The notes beneath the pieces are model-generated. The model saw only the letters and a list, made by a program, of their open reading frames with translations. It searched no databases and was not told the DNA's origin. Below, piece by piece: positions 41,505-49,061 of a DNA stretch of 64,000 nucleotides (its first letter is position 1; the number at the start of each line of letters is the position of its first letter). The position numbers and the translations under genes are program-made. Location of the stretch: contig CAWBFX010000010.1 in assembly GCA_963788215.1 (NCBI GenBank), forward strand, positions 434,001-498,000, given 5' to 3'. The stretch is from AC-32 sp963788215 (lineage in GTDB: Bacteria; Actinomycetota; Thermoleophilia; Gaiellales; Gaiellaceae).

Positions 41505-42239
41505 CTACGAGCGGCGTCCGCGCGCACCCGGCCGCCAGAGGCTGACGAGCCCGGCGATCAGGGTCACCAGGAAGATCTGGCCCATCAGCATCTCGAGCCC
41601 GGAGAGCATCCGGCCGGGCTGCGCGGCGGGGATCAGGTTGCCGTAGCCCGTCGTGGTCAGGGTCGTGATGCTGAAGAAGAGGAAGTCGCCCGTCTGGGTC
41701 GGCTGGTCGAAGAACGATCCCGCCTGGAATCGGTCGAGCCCCGCATAGACGAAGGTGAAGAGCAGGCCCAGGATCACGTAGACGCTGATCGCCCCGAGGA
41801 TCGTCCGGAACCCGACCTCGCGCTCGCCCAGAACCGCTCCGAGCACCTTCACCGCGGCGATCGCGAGCAGGGCCGCCTGGACGAACGCGGCAATCCCGAA
41901 GGGCGCCGACCCTCCGGCCGCGACGCCGATGACGGCGAGCACCACGGCTGCCCCGGCGAGCGCGGCGGCGATCCGCACCCGGCCGACAGCGGTGCCCGCC
42001 GTGGCGAGCGCCACCGCCGCGCACGCGCCGGTCAGGGCCAGGAGCACGACGCCTCCCCAACTCCGGTACGAGACCAGCGAGCCGACGATGTACGTCGCCA
42101 CGACCAGCACGAAGACCATCCCGAACGCGTTCGCGATCCGCCCGACCATGCTGGTCCAGCGCTCTGCCGGCCGCCGGCCGAGGTTCATGCCCCCGGCGAA
42201 GCTGTTCGGGGGCTCAGTCTGTGAGGCCTGCGATTCCAT
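41505..42239 (-). CDS. Two-TM-pore potassium channel (Ion_trans_2 type)
   Basis: 244 residues from ATG 42239 (ATG 42188 also possible). The N-terminal four helices (AFGMVFVLVVATYIVGSLVS, IAAALAGAAVVLAVIGVAAG) are followed by a pore module: helix ISVYVILGLLFTFVYAGLDR, the selectivity filter TTTGYGNLIP and helix GQIFLVTLIAGLVSLWRP. There is no RCK domain. K+ selectivity is expected from TxGYG. Its 5' end overlaps the GAP-family gene by 26 bp, and it is last in the operon 44001-41505. Confidence 0.88.
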   Translation of the reverse strand: MESQASQTEPPNSFAGGMNLGRRPAERWTSMVGRIANAFGMVFVLVVATYIVGSLVSYRSWGGVVLLALTGACAAVALATAGTAVGRVRIAAALAGAAVVLAVIGVAAGGSAPFGIAAFVQAALLAIAAVKVLGAVLGEREVGFRTILGAISVYVILGLLFTFVYAGLDRFQAGSFFDQPTQTGDFLFFSITTLTTTGYGNLIPAAQPGRMLSGLEMLMGQIFLVTLIAGLVSLWRPGARGRRS

Positions 42240-42885
42240 TCCGGAGCAGCGACGAGGCGAGCAGGACCAGAAGCACGAGGAAGACCGTTCGGGCATTACG
42301 CTCGAGCCATCCGCGGACGGCTGCGAGCAGGCGGACCGTCCGGTCCCTGGCGACGAGCAGAGAGATCAGGGCGAGCGCGAGGGGCAGCAGTGACACGAGC
42401 GCGAAGAAGACCCAGTCGACGACGTAGCCCGCTGCGCTCGGATCGGTCTCCGAGATGTTCTTGAGGGCGAGCGGGATGAAGGCGCCGGGATTCGCCAGCG
42501 CGGCTCCCGCCCCGGCGATCGCCGCGACCGACGCTGTGGCGAGCCCGCTCATCTGCTCGATCATCGCCGTCGCCCTGGCCGGGTTCGGCGGGCGGCGCGC
42601 GATCACGGCGACCCAGCCCAGGATCGCCCCGGCGGCGACGAGGTCGACGATTGCGACCCAGGTTTTCGGCGACGACGGCGTCTTCGAGGCAGCGACGTCA
42701 CCCAGAACGAAGGCCGCCACGACCCCGATCAGGAGCGTCACGCTCAGCGCTCCCAGGTAGAACCAGAAGCCCGTGCGCAGCGGACGGTCCCCGAGCACCA
42801 GCGCCAGCACGGAGAACGAGAGCGTGGTCGGCGACAGCATTGCGACCAGCGCAACCAGCACGAGCTCGGCGTCGATCCAGCCCAC
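42214..42885 (-). CDS. GAP/LysE-superfamily membrane protein
   Basis: 223 residues from GTG 42885, six helices. MLSPTTLSFSVLALVLGDRP RTGFWFYLGAL matches the GAP (Sap, sulfolipid-addressing) family seen in actinobacteria, and the C-terminal half repeats the pattern NPGAFIPLALKNISE. Suggested to move lipids or small molecules across the membrane. It sits between the YbhN-like gene (15 bp upstream) and the K+ channel gene in one operon. Confidence 0.75.
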   Translation of the reverse strand: MGWIDAELVLVALVAMLSPTTLSFSVLALVLGDRPLRTGFWFYLGALSVTLLIGVVAAFVLGDVAASKTPSSPKTWVAIVDLVAAGAILGWVAVIARRPPNPARATAMIEQMSGLATASVAAIAGAGAALANPGAFIPLALKNISETDPSAAGYVVDWVFFALVSLLPLALALISLLVARDRTVRLLAAVRGWLERNARTVFLVLLVLLASSLLRNGIAGLTD

Positions 42886-42900
42886 GTGCCCTCCTCTTCG

Positions 42901-44001
42901 TCAGCTGGCCTCGGCCGCGCGCGCCTTGCGCTTCGCGGCCTTCCTGGCGTCACGTGCGGCCTTCTGCTCGGCGGCCTTCTCCTTCGCCCCCTCGTACGAG
43001 TCGCCGACGAGCTGCTTGCCGCCGCTCCAGCCGAACGCCCAGACGAGCATGACGATCCCGAAGATGATGTTCCAGGCCGTCGTGACGAGCTGCTGTGCGA
43101 CCGAGTACGCCGTCGCCTGCTGTGCGGTCGCGACGCCGTTGAGTGACGCCACATTGAACGCCTGATTGACGCCCGCACCGCCGGGCGTGGCCGAGGTGAC
43201 GTTCGCGATCGAGTTGCCGCCGCAGAGCCGCATCAGCGTGTGGAAGCTGACCGGAATGTCGTACGCGGTCAGGAAGACGGCCATCACGCCGAGGCTCGCG
43301 ATCCAGCCGAGCAGGGACGGCGTAAAGACGCGGATCATGAACGTCCTCGGCTGCGCCAGGATCGCTCCGCCGTCCTTGGCGTCCTCCCACCAGGCGACGA
43401 CTTTCGGCCAGAACCTGCGGATGAGCAGGAAGATCAGGTAGCTCCCGCCGAGAAGGAAGATTGCGGTCGCCCACGGGTGCTCGTGTACGAAGCTGAACTT
43501 GATGTCGAACGATCCGCCGACGCTCAGGAAGAGGTACAGGTAGGTGAACGCGCCGATCACCGTGAAGAAGATCTTCTCGACCGCGTAGGCGCCCAAGATC
43601 GCGGCGAAGGTGGCGCCGGCGATGATCGTCGTGAACATCAGAAGCAACGCCAGGGTGCCGAGGTTCGCCGGCAGGATCCCATTGAGCGCGACCGAGGCCG
43701 CATAGCAGGCGAGGATGTCGAGCCAGCGGACTCGGTCCGGGTACGCGAAGCGGAGGATCGAGTACCACGCGAAGGCCGTGAGCGACGTCTGCACGGTCTT
43801 GAGGGCGACACCGGCGACGAGGTAGCCGAACGAGATCTCGGTCATCGTGTCCCACAGGTCGCTGAACCACGCGGTCAGGTTCCACCCGAGGAGCTGCGCA
43901 GCGGCGCCCATCACCACGACGACGGCGGCGCCGACCAGCAGGGTTCGCCAGCGGAAGCGCCGGGCCGGCGGGGAATCGACGGTCGGCGCGGCGATGCTCA
44001 C
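42901..44001 (-). CDS. YbhN/UPF0104-type membrane protein (second copy)
   Basis: 366 residues from GTG 44001. Eight or so helices with the superfamily features SVALNGILPANLGTLALLLM and NVTSATPGGAGVNQAFNVAS (PGGxGxxxA variant). The C-terminal tail is strongly basic and helical (EKAAEQKAARDARKAAKRKA). It differs from the protein at 32181 in sequence and tail. Probably a lipid or glycan flippase-like protein. First gene of a three-gene operon under the element at 44057. Confidence 0.8.
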   Translation of the reverse strand: MSIAAPTVDSPPARRFRWRTLLVGAAVVVVMGAAAQLLGWNLTAWFSDLWDTMTEISFGYLVAGVALKTVQTSLTAFAWYSILRFAYPDRVRWLDILACYAASVALNGILPANLGTLALLLMFTTIIAGATFAAILGAYAVEKIFFTVIGAFTYLYLFLSVGGSFDIKFSFVHEHPWATAIFLLGGSYLIFLLIRRFWPKVVAWWEDAKDGGAILAQPRTFMIRVFTPSLLGWIASLGVMAVFLTAYDIPVSFHTLMRLCGGNSIANVTSATPGGAGVNQAFNVASLNGVATAQQATAYSVAQQLVTTAWNIIFGIVMLVWAFGWSGGKQLVGDSYEGAKEKAAEQKAARDARKAAKRKARAAEAS

Positions 44002-44056
44002 AGCGTCCAGCCTTGGCCAGTCACGCGCCAAGGGTCGCGCGGGGGCGAGGCAGGCG

Positions 44057-44075
44057 CATCATCCGGATCGCACGA
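44057..44075 (-). promoter_or_regulatory. Shared 19-bp element, site 8 (gene at 44001)
   Basis: Minus strand TCGTGC-GATCC-GGATGATG, centre 44067. The predicted -10 (44036-44031) is GACCCT. Read on the plus strand the site also resembles TCATCC-GGATC-GCACGATG, but no good -10 is found that way for the gene at 44161. Confidence 0.6.
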
Positions 44076-44160
44076 TGGTCCCATCCCACCTGAACCGATC
44101 GGGTGGGCCTCCTGAATTGACCCTCCCGGGTCAGGCGGCGAAGGCAGGCCGTTCGCGACG

Positions 44161-44637
44161 ATGCTGGCCATGTCCACCACCGTTCTGTCGGATGTTCTGC
44201 TGATCGAGGTTCCGGAAGCCGGGCTATCGGCGCTCCTGGCCGAGCGGCTCGGGGCGCGCTGGAGGATCACCGTGGATTCGGAGCGCCCGGACGTCGTCGC
44301 GGTGCTCGTCGAGCTTCGGCCGATCGAGCAGGATCTCGCACTGCTCATGCGTGAGGTCTCCCGCTGGATCGAGCAGGAGGCTCTCGGCGCTGTCAGGTTC
44401 GAGCTGGACGGGCGCGCCTACGTGCTCGCGGCCGGCGAGGTCGACTGGTCGACGGATCTCGCCGACGAATCGGGCGCGGCCGGCGTGGTGGAGCGGGGCC
44501 GCCTCCTGAAGGCGCTGGATACGGTCGACCGCGCCATCTTGCAGCACCGGGAGCGGAGATCTCCGCGCATCGAAGGCCTGGAGACGCTTCGGCAGGACAT
44601 CATCTTCGCTCTGCGATTGAACGACGAATCGTCCTAA
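44161..44637 (+). CDS. Hypothetical cytosolic protein
   Basis: 158 residues from ATG 44161. An alpha-beta pattern: VLLIEVPEAGLSALLAERLG, RPDVVAVLVELRPIEQDLAL, FELDGRAYVLAAGEVDWSTD. The N-terminal half looks like a degenerate receiver-like or STAS-like fold, but no catalytic residues are recognisable. It lies just before the PAS-LuxR regulator, and its last codons overlap that gene's regulatory element. Function unknown. Confidence 0.55.
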   Translation: MLAMSTTVLSDVLLIEVPEAGLSALLAERLGARWRITVDSERPDVVAVLVELRPIEQDLALLMREVSRWIEQEALGAVRFELDGRAYVLAAGEVDWSTDLADESGAAGVVERGRLLKALDTVDRAILQHRERRSPRIEGLETLRQDIIFALRLNDESS

Positions 44638-44647
44638 CGGGACGATT
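44629..44647 (+). promoter_or_regulatory. Shared 19-bp element, site 9 (PAS-LuxR gene)
   Basis: TCGTCC-TAACG-GGACGATT, centre 44637, exactly 43 nt before GTG 44680. Extended arms AATCGTCC/GGACGATT are perfectly palindromic. The -10 (44668-44673) is GATACT. Confidence 0.75.
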
Positions 44648-44679
44648 CCCCGCCGCCTGACCGGCTCGATACTCGCCCC

Positions 44680-45249
44680 GTGTCACAGCTACGCGACATG
44701 GGAGGCGACCTCGAAGGCGCGCTCGACCGCGTGAACGTCCCGAGCTACGTGATCGACGAGCACGGGATCATTCGCTGGGTCAACCCGGCCGCCGAGGAGC
44801 TGGTCGGCGACGTGCGCGGGCGCCAGTTCACGTCCGTCGTCGCGCCCGAGGACACACGCCGCGCCCGCGAGGCGTTCTCGAAGCACTTCATCAGCGAGGA
44901 GGACGTCGACGCGCCCGTCAACCTGCTCGACGGGGACGGGAACCGGGTCTCCGTCGAGGTCAGCTCGGTGGCCCTCTTCCGCGGGCACCGGGTGGTCGGA
45001 GTCTTCGGGCAGCTGGTCGACGTGGCAGAGGAGGCGCCGCGTGCGCCCCATCCCGACCTGACGCCGCGGCAGAGCGAGGTACTACGGCTGCTCGAGCACG
45101 GCCGCTCGACCGACCAGATCGCCGAGCGACTTCACCTCAGCCCCGAGACCGTGCGCAACCACATCCGCGCGGTGCTCCGCGCGCTCGACGTCCACTCCCG
45201 TCTCGAGGCGGTGGCCGTTGCGCGCCGGGACCACCTGGCCGCGCTCTGA
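44680..45249 (+). CDS. PAS-LuxR transcriptional regulator
   Basis: 189 residues from GTG 44680. A single PAS domain (about 15-118, VNVPSYVIDEHGIIRWVNPA through VVGVFGQLVDVAE) is joined to a C-terminal LuxR/GerE helix-turn-helix (about 125-185, LTPRQSEVLRLLEHGRSTDQ, SPETVRNHIRAVLRALDV). It is a one-component sensor and DNA-binding protein. Its own promoter carries the most symmetric copy of the shared 19-bp element, so it is a candidate for the activator of that regulon. That link is inference. Confidence 0.9.
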   Translation: MSQLRDMGGDLEGALDRVNVPSYVIDEHGIIRWVNPAAEELVGDVRGRQFTSVVAPEDTRRAREAFSKHFISEEDVDAPVNLLDGDGNRVSVEVSSVALFRGHRVVGVFGQLVDVAEEAPRAPHPDLTPRQSEVLRLLEHGRSTDQIAERLHLSPETVRNHIRAVLRALDVHSRLEAVAVARRDHLAAL

Positions 45250-45259
45250 CGCTCTGACA

Positions 45260-45679
45260 CTAGGCCGCCGGCCGGGGCCGGTAGCGCTGCCAGATCTCCT
45301 CCAGCACGCTCGGCCGCAGGTCGCTCTTCCAGAGCAGCGCGTCCGCCGGACACGAGCCGCCCTGGCACGACAGCTCGTCGGGGTGCGTCGTCGAGAGGAG
45401 CGCGACGATCGTCGACGGATGCGCCGCCTTGATCTCGCGTGCGGCCTCGACTCCGCCCAGCCCCGGCATGCAGACGTCCATCAGCACGAGGTCGGGGTGA
45501 AGACTCTCGACGAGCTCGACGGCTTCCTCTCCGCACGCGGCCTCACCGAGCACGAACATCCCGGCCGTGGCGTTGATCAGCTCGCGAACGGCGCGCAGGA
45601 AGACGGGCTGGTCGTCGACCGCGAGGACCGACGTAACCAGCTCCGGCCGTGGCTGAGTCTTGAGAGCCGCATCCGCCAT
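45260..45679 (-). CDS. Single-domain response regulator
   Basis: 139 residues from ATG 45679. Receiver domain with VLAVDDQPVF, phosphoacceptor Asp68 (LVLMDVCMPG), ALLSTTHP and Lys in ALLWKSDL. Two extra cysteines (ELSCQGGSCPAD) lie in the alpha4-beta5 face, an unusual place that could make it redox sensitive. No output domain. Convergent with the PAS-LuxR gene. Partner kinase unknown; three NarL-type kinases are within 15 kb. Confidence 0.88.
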   Translation of the reverse strand: MADAALKTQPRPELVTSVLAVDDQPVFLRAVRELINATAGMFVLGEAACGEEAVELVESLHPDLVLMDVCMPGLGGVEAAREIKAAHPSTIVALLSTTHPDELSCQGGSCPADALLWKSDLRPSVLEEIWQRYRPRPAA

Positions 45680-45764
45680 CTCGCCTGCGAGCTTCGCCGC
45701 TCGATGATGACAGCGTTGTTCGTGGTCCTCTGTAGTGCGCGCAGGTCTATCTCAGGGCAGCGGG

Positions 45765-46430
45765 CTAGGCGTCGCCCGAGAGGTAGAGCAAGGCCGCTTT
45801 CACGCGCCTGCTGACGTCGTCGGCCTCACGGAGGTCGAGCTTCGCGAAGATGCTGTTGATGTGCCGTTCGACGGCGCGCTTGGTGACGACGAGCTCCTCG
45901 GCGATGGCGGCGTTGCTGCGGCCCTGCGCGATCAACCCGAGAATCTCGAACTCGCGCGGCGTGAGGGTGTCCAGCCGCGCGTCCTCCCGGCGGCGGCTCG
46001 CCTCCACCAGCCGCTCGACGACGAGCGGGTCGACGACCGAGCCCCCCTCCGCCACTGTTTGCAGCGCCCGGCTCAGCTCTGCCTGGTCTCTCAGGCTCTC
46101 CTTGAGCAGGTAGGCGCGCCGCTCGGATCCCTCTTCGAAAAGGAGGCTCGCGTAGATCGGCTCGGAGTACTGGCTGAGGACGACGACTCCGATCTCGGGG
46201 TGCTCGGAGCGCAGATCGGCCGCGAGCCTGATGCCTTCGTCCGCGTGGTCCGGCGGCATCCGGATGTCGGTCACGACGACGTCCGGGAGCTCCTCCTCGA
46301 TCGCCGTCCGAAGACTCTCGAGATCGCTGCAGTCCGCGACCAGCTCGATCCCCTCGGCCCGTTCGAGCACGCCGGCGATCGCCTCGCGTGCGAGGAAGCT
46401 GTCTTCGCCGAGTACGACACGAATGGACAT
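45765..46430 (-). CDS. NarL-family response regulator
   Basis: 221 residues from ATG 46430. Receiver (1-125): VVLGEDSFLAREAIAGVLER, phosphoacceptor Asp55 (VVVTDIRMPP), switch Ser in VVLSQYSE and Lys in AYLLKESLRD. LuxR-type helix-turn-helix (about 150-212): LTPREFEILGLIAQGRSNAA with VTKRAVERHINSIFAKLDLR. It is divergent from the MASE1 kinase gene about 220 bp away, the likeliest partner by position. The 46431-46653 gap shows no gene. Confidence 0.93.
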   Translation of the reverse strand: MSIRVVLGEDSFLAREAIAGVLERAEGIELVADCSDLESLRTAIEEELPDVVVTDIRMPPDHADEGIRLAADLRSEHPEIGVVVLSQYSEPIYASLLFEEGSERRAYLLKESLRDQAELSRALQTVAEGGSVVDPLVVERLVEASRRREDARLDTLTPREFEILGLIAQGRSNAAIAEELVVTKRAVERHINSIFAKLDLREADDVSRRVKAALLYLSGDA

Positions 46431-46653
46431 CAGAGGAGCCAAAGGGGGCTTTAACCGGGCGCTTGTCGCCCACCATGATGATTGCTCATAGATCTCGTGC
46501 CGGCATGGCGCAAAGGCCCCACGCGGCATGAGACATTCGGCCAGGGTTGGCGCGGCTTCGCGCCGGAGGTACGCTTGACTTTCGGTCGGCTGGAGGGAGC
46601 GCCCCCTGAGCACCCTAATCGAAGCCCTTCCCGGTCGGGAAGCGGCGCGTTGG

Positions 46654-48204
46654 TTGTCCGGCCCACGCACCGGCTGGCCGCGCTACGCCGCAGGCGTCCT
46701 CGCGCTCGCAGCCGCGTACTACGCAGCGGCGAAGGCCGGGCAGGCCCTCCAGTACACGGCTTCGGTCTCCGCGATCTGGCCGCCGGCCGGGCTCGGCATC
46801 GCAGCGCTCTATCTCTGGGGGCTGCGCTGGTGGCCCGGCATCTTCCTGGGTGACCTCGTCATCAACCTCGAGCTTCTCGTCGGCCACCACTCCTTGCCGG
46901 CGGCGGCCCTCGTCGGGCAGCAGCTCGGCAACATGGCCGAGATCCTCGTCGGCGCCGCCCTGATGCGCCGCCTGATCGGCCGCCGCGCGGAGCTCGACCG
47001 GGTCGAACAGGTGACCGGCATGTTCGCCGCGCTCGCGCTCGGGACGGCGATCAGCGCCGCGGCCGGCACGCTCTCGATGCTGGGGACGGGAGTGATCCCC
47101 CTGTCACAAAGCCCGACCTTCCTGCGAACCTGGTGGCTCGGAGACCTCTCGGGGGCACTCGTGGTCGTTCCCTTCATGGTGGTCTGGGCGCGCGCGCCGC
47201 TCTCGGCTCTCCGCCGCATCTGCACCTGGGAGGGCGCCTTGCTCCTCGGCGCCGTCGTTGCGGTCGCCGCGGTGGCGGCCTCGACGAGCGTCACGATCGT
47301 GTACGTCGTCTTCCCGGTGCTGATCTGGGCCGCCTGGCGGTTCAAGGCGCCGGAGGCCACGCTCGCGGTGCTGATCCTGTCCGGCGCGACCGTCGCGATG
47401 ACCGCCTACGACGTAGGTGTCTTCTCGCGCCAGGAGATCAACAGCAGGACGCTCGGAACCCAGCTCTACATCTCGGTCGCGGCGATCACGACGCTGCTGC
47501 TGAGCGCGGTCGTCAGCGAGCGCGAGCGCTCGACCGCAGCGCTCATCGAGGCGAAGCGGCACGAGGGGGAGGAGGCGCTGGAAGAGCGTCACCGGATCGC
47601 GCGCGATCTGCACGACTCGGTCTCCCAGGCCCTGTTCTCGACGATCCTGCAGACCCGCACGGCGGAGAAGGCGCTGCGGGACGGGAACGTAGGCCCGTCG
47701 GAGACGCTCGCGCACGCGCTCTCCGCCATCGGCGAGCTGACGAGGACGGCGCAGAGCGAGATGCGAAGCCTCATCTACGAGCTCCGGCGAGATCCCGTCG
47801 AGGACGGGCTCGTGGCCGCGCTGCACGAGTGTGCGGAGGAGCGCTGCGAGGGACTCGCCGTCGGAGTCGAGGGGCCGATCGGGCACCTGCCGATCTCTCG
47901 CGACGCCGAGGGGCAACTGTTTGCGATCGGCCGCGAGGCCCTGACGAACGTCGTCAAGCACGCTCGCGCGGCGAACGCGTCCGTCCGGGTCGACATCGAC
48001 GACGACCGCGTCCTCCTCGAGGTCTCCGACGACGGCCGCGGGTTCGATCCCGAACGGCGCCATCCGGGGCACTACGGCCTCGAGTCGATGCGCGGCCGCG
48101 CGACCGACATCGGCGCGCGGCTGAGCATCGCGAGCGGACCCGGGCTCGGAACCCGGATTCGTGTCGAGACGCCCGTCGCGGCGGCGGGGGCCGATGGAGC
48201 CTGA
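46654..48204 (+). CDS. MASE1-domain NarL-type sensor histidine kinase
   Basis: 516 residues from TTG 46654. Eight-helix MASE1 sensory domain (about 1-290): QYTASVSAIWPPAGLGIAAL, WWPGIFLGDLVINLELLVGH, WWLGDLSGALVVVPFMVVW. Then HisKA_3 with HRIARDLHDSVSQALFSTIL (phospho-His near 315) and a HATPase domain (AIGREALTNVVKHARAANAS, SDDGRGFDPE, YGLESMRGRA). It overlaps the response-regulator gene downstream by 11 bp, so this is a complete two-component pair. MASE1 ligands are largely unknown. Confidence 0.93.
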   Translation: MSGPRTGWPRYAAGVLALAAAYYAAAKAGQALQYTASVSAIWPPAGLGIAALYLWGLRWWPGIFLGDLVINLELLVGHHSLPAAALVGQQLGNMAEILVGAALMRRLIGRRAELDRVEQVTGMFAALALGTAISAAAGTLSMLGTGVIPLSQSPTFLRTWWLGDLSGALVVVPFMVVWARAPLSALRRICTWEGALLLGAVVAVAAVAASTSVTIVYVVFPVLIWAAWRFKAPEATLAVLILSGATVAMTAYDVGVFSRQEINSRTLGTQLYISVAAITTLLLSAVVSERERSTAALIEAKRHEGEEALEERHRIARDLHDSVSQALFSTILQTRTAEKALRDGNVGPSETLAHALSAIGELTRTAQSEMRSLIYELRRDPVEDGLVAALHECAEERCEGLAVGVEGPIGHLPISRDAEGQLFAIGREALTNVVKHARAANASVRVDIDDDRVLLEVSDDGRGFDPERRHPGHYGLESMRGRATDIGARLSIASGPGLGTRIRVETPVAAAGADGA

Positions 48205-48895
48205 CGCGCGGCCCATCCGGGTTCTCGTCGTCGACGATCACGCCGTGGTGCGGCGCGGCCTGCTCGCCTTCCTGGGGAGCGAGCCGGACCTCGACGTGGT
48301 CGCTGACGTCGGCGGCGGACAGGAGGCGCTGGCCGCGCTCGAGAGCCTGGACGCCGAGGGGCGCCGGCCCGACGTCGTCCTGATGGACATGAAGATGGAG
48401 CCCGTCGACGGAGTCGAGACGACTCGCCGGATCCGTGAACGCTACGACGATGTCGCGGTTGTCGTGCTGACGTCCTACGGAGAGGGGCGGCACGTGCGCT
48501 CGGCTCTCGATGCCGGTGCATCCGGGTACCTGCTCAAGGACGCCGACGCGGACGAGGTCGCGGCATCGCTGCGGGCGGCGCACCGGGGCGAGCTGCAGCT
48601 CGACGCCGCGGTCACCCGGGCGCTCGTGGGCGCCCCGCAGGGCGGGACGGGCAATCCGGGTGCGGCGCTCACCTCGCGCGAGCTCGAGGTCCTCGGCTTG
48701 GTCGGCGCCGGCAACGCGAACAAGGCGATCGCCCGCGAGCTCGCCATCAGCGAGCGGACGACGCGGTCACATGTGTCGAGCATCCTCGCGAAGCTCGGCC
48801 TCAGCTCTCGTACTCAGCTTGCGCTCTGGGCCGTGCGAAACGGCCTCGCCGCCGGCGGCGAGGCCGCGGACGACTCTCAGGCCGTGTCCGCCTGA
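48194..48895 (+). CDS. NarL-family response regulator, partner of the MASE1 kinase
   Basis: 233 residues from ATG 48194. Receiver with VLVVDDHAVVRRGLLAFLGS, Asp65 (VVLMDMKMEP), VVLTSYGE and Lys in SGYLLKDADA. LuxR-type helix-turn-helix from about residue 160: LTSRELEVLGLVGAGNANKA, SERTTRSHVSSILAKLGLSS. The overlap with the kinase gene gives fixed stoichiometry. The C-terminal 15 residues are acidic and disordered-looking. Confidence 0.95.
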   Translation: MEPDARPIRVLVVDDHAVVRRGLLAFLGSEPDLDVVADVGGGQEALAALESLDAEGRRPDVVLMDMKMEPVDGVETTRRIRERYDDVAVVVLTSYGEGRHVRSALDAGASGYLLKDADADEVAASLRAAHRGELQLDAAVTRALVGAPQGGTGNPGAALTSRELEVLGLVGAGNANKAIARELAISERTTRSHVSSILAKLGLSSRTQLALWAVRNGLAAGGEAADDSQAVSA

Positions 48896-49061
48896 GACGT
48901 TCGCCATATCGACGTGGTTCGCAAGTGGTGGTGCCGGCACGACCACGGCGCCGAGGAGGGCCACCGCGAAGACACCTGACGGCTCCATTGTCGCTTGTAA
49001 AGCCGAAAGGAATACTCGACGGCTATGGTGGCCGCCCTGCCAGCGGACTGACGGTGACTTC

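Noticed and set aside
44059..44077. The 19-bp element as a promoter for the plus-strand gene at 44161
   Set aside because: The hexamer at the expected -10 (ATCGGG) lacks T at base six, while the minus-strand reading gives GACCCT. I assigned the site to the gene at 44001.
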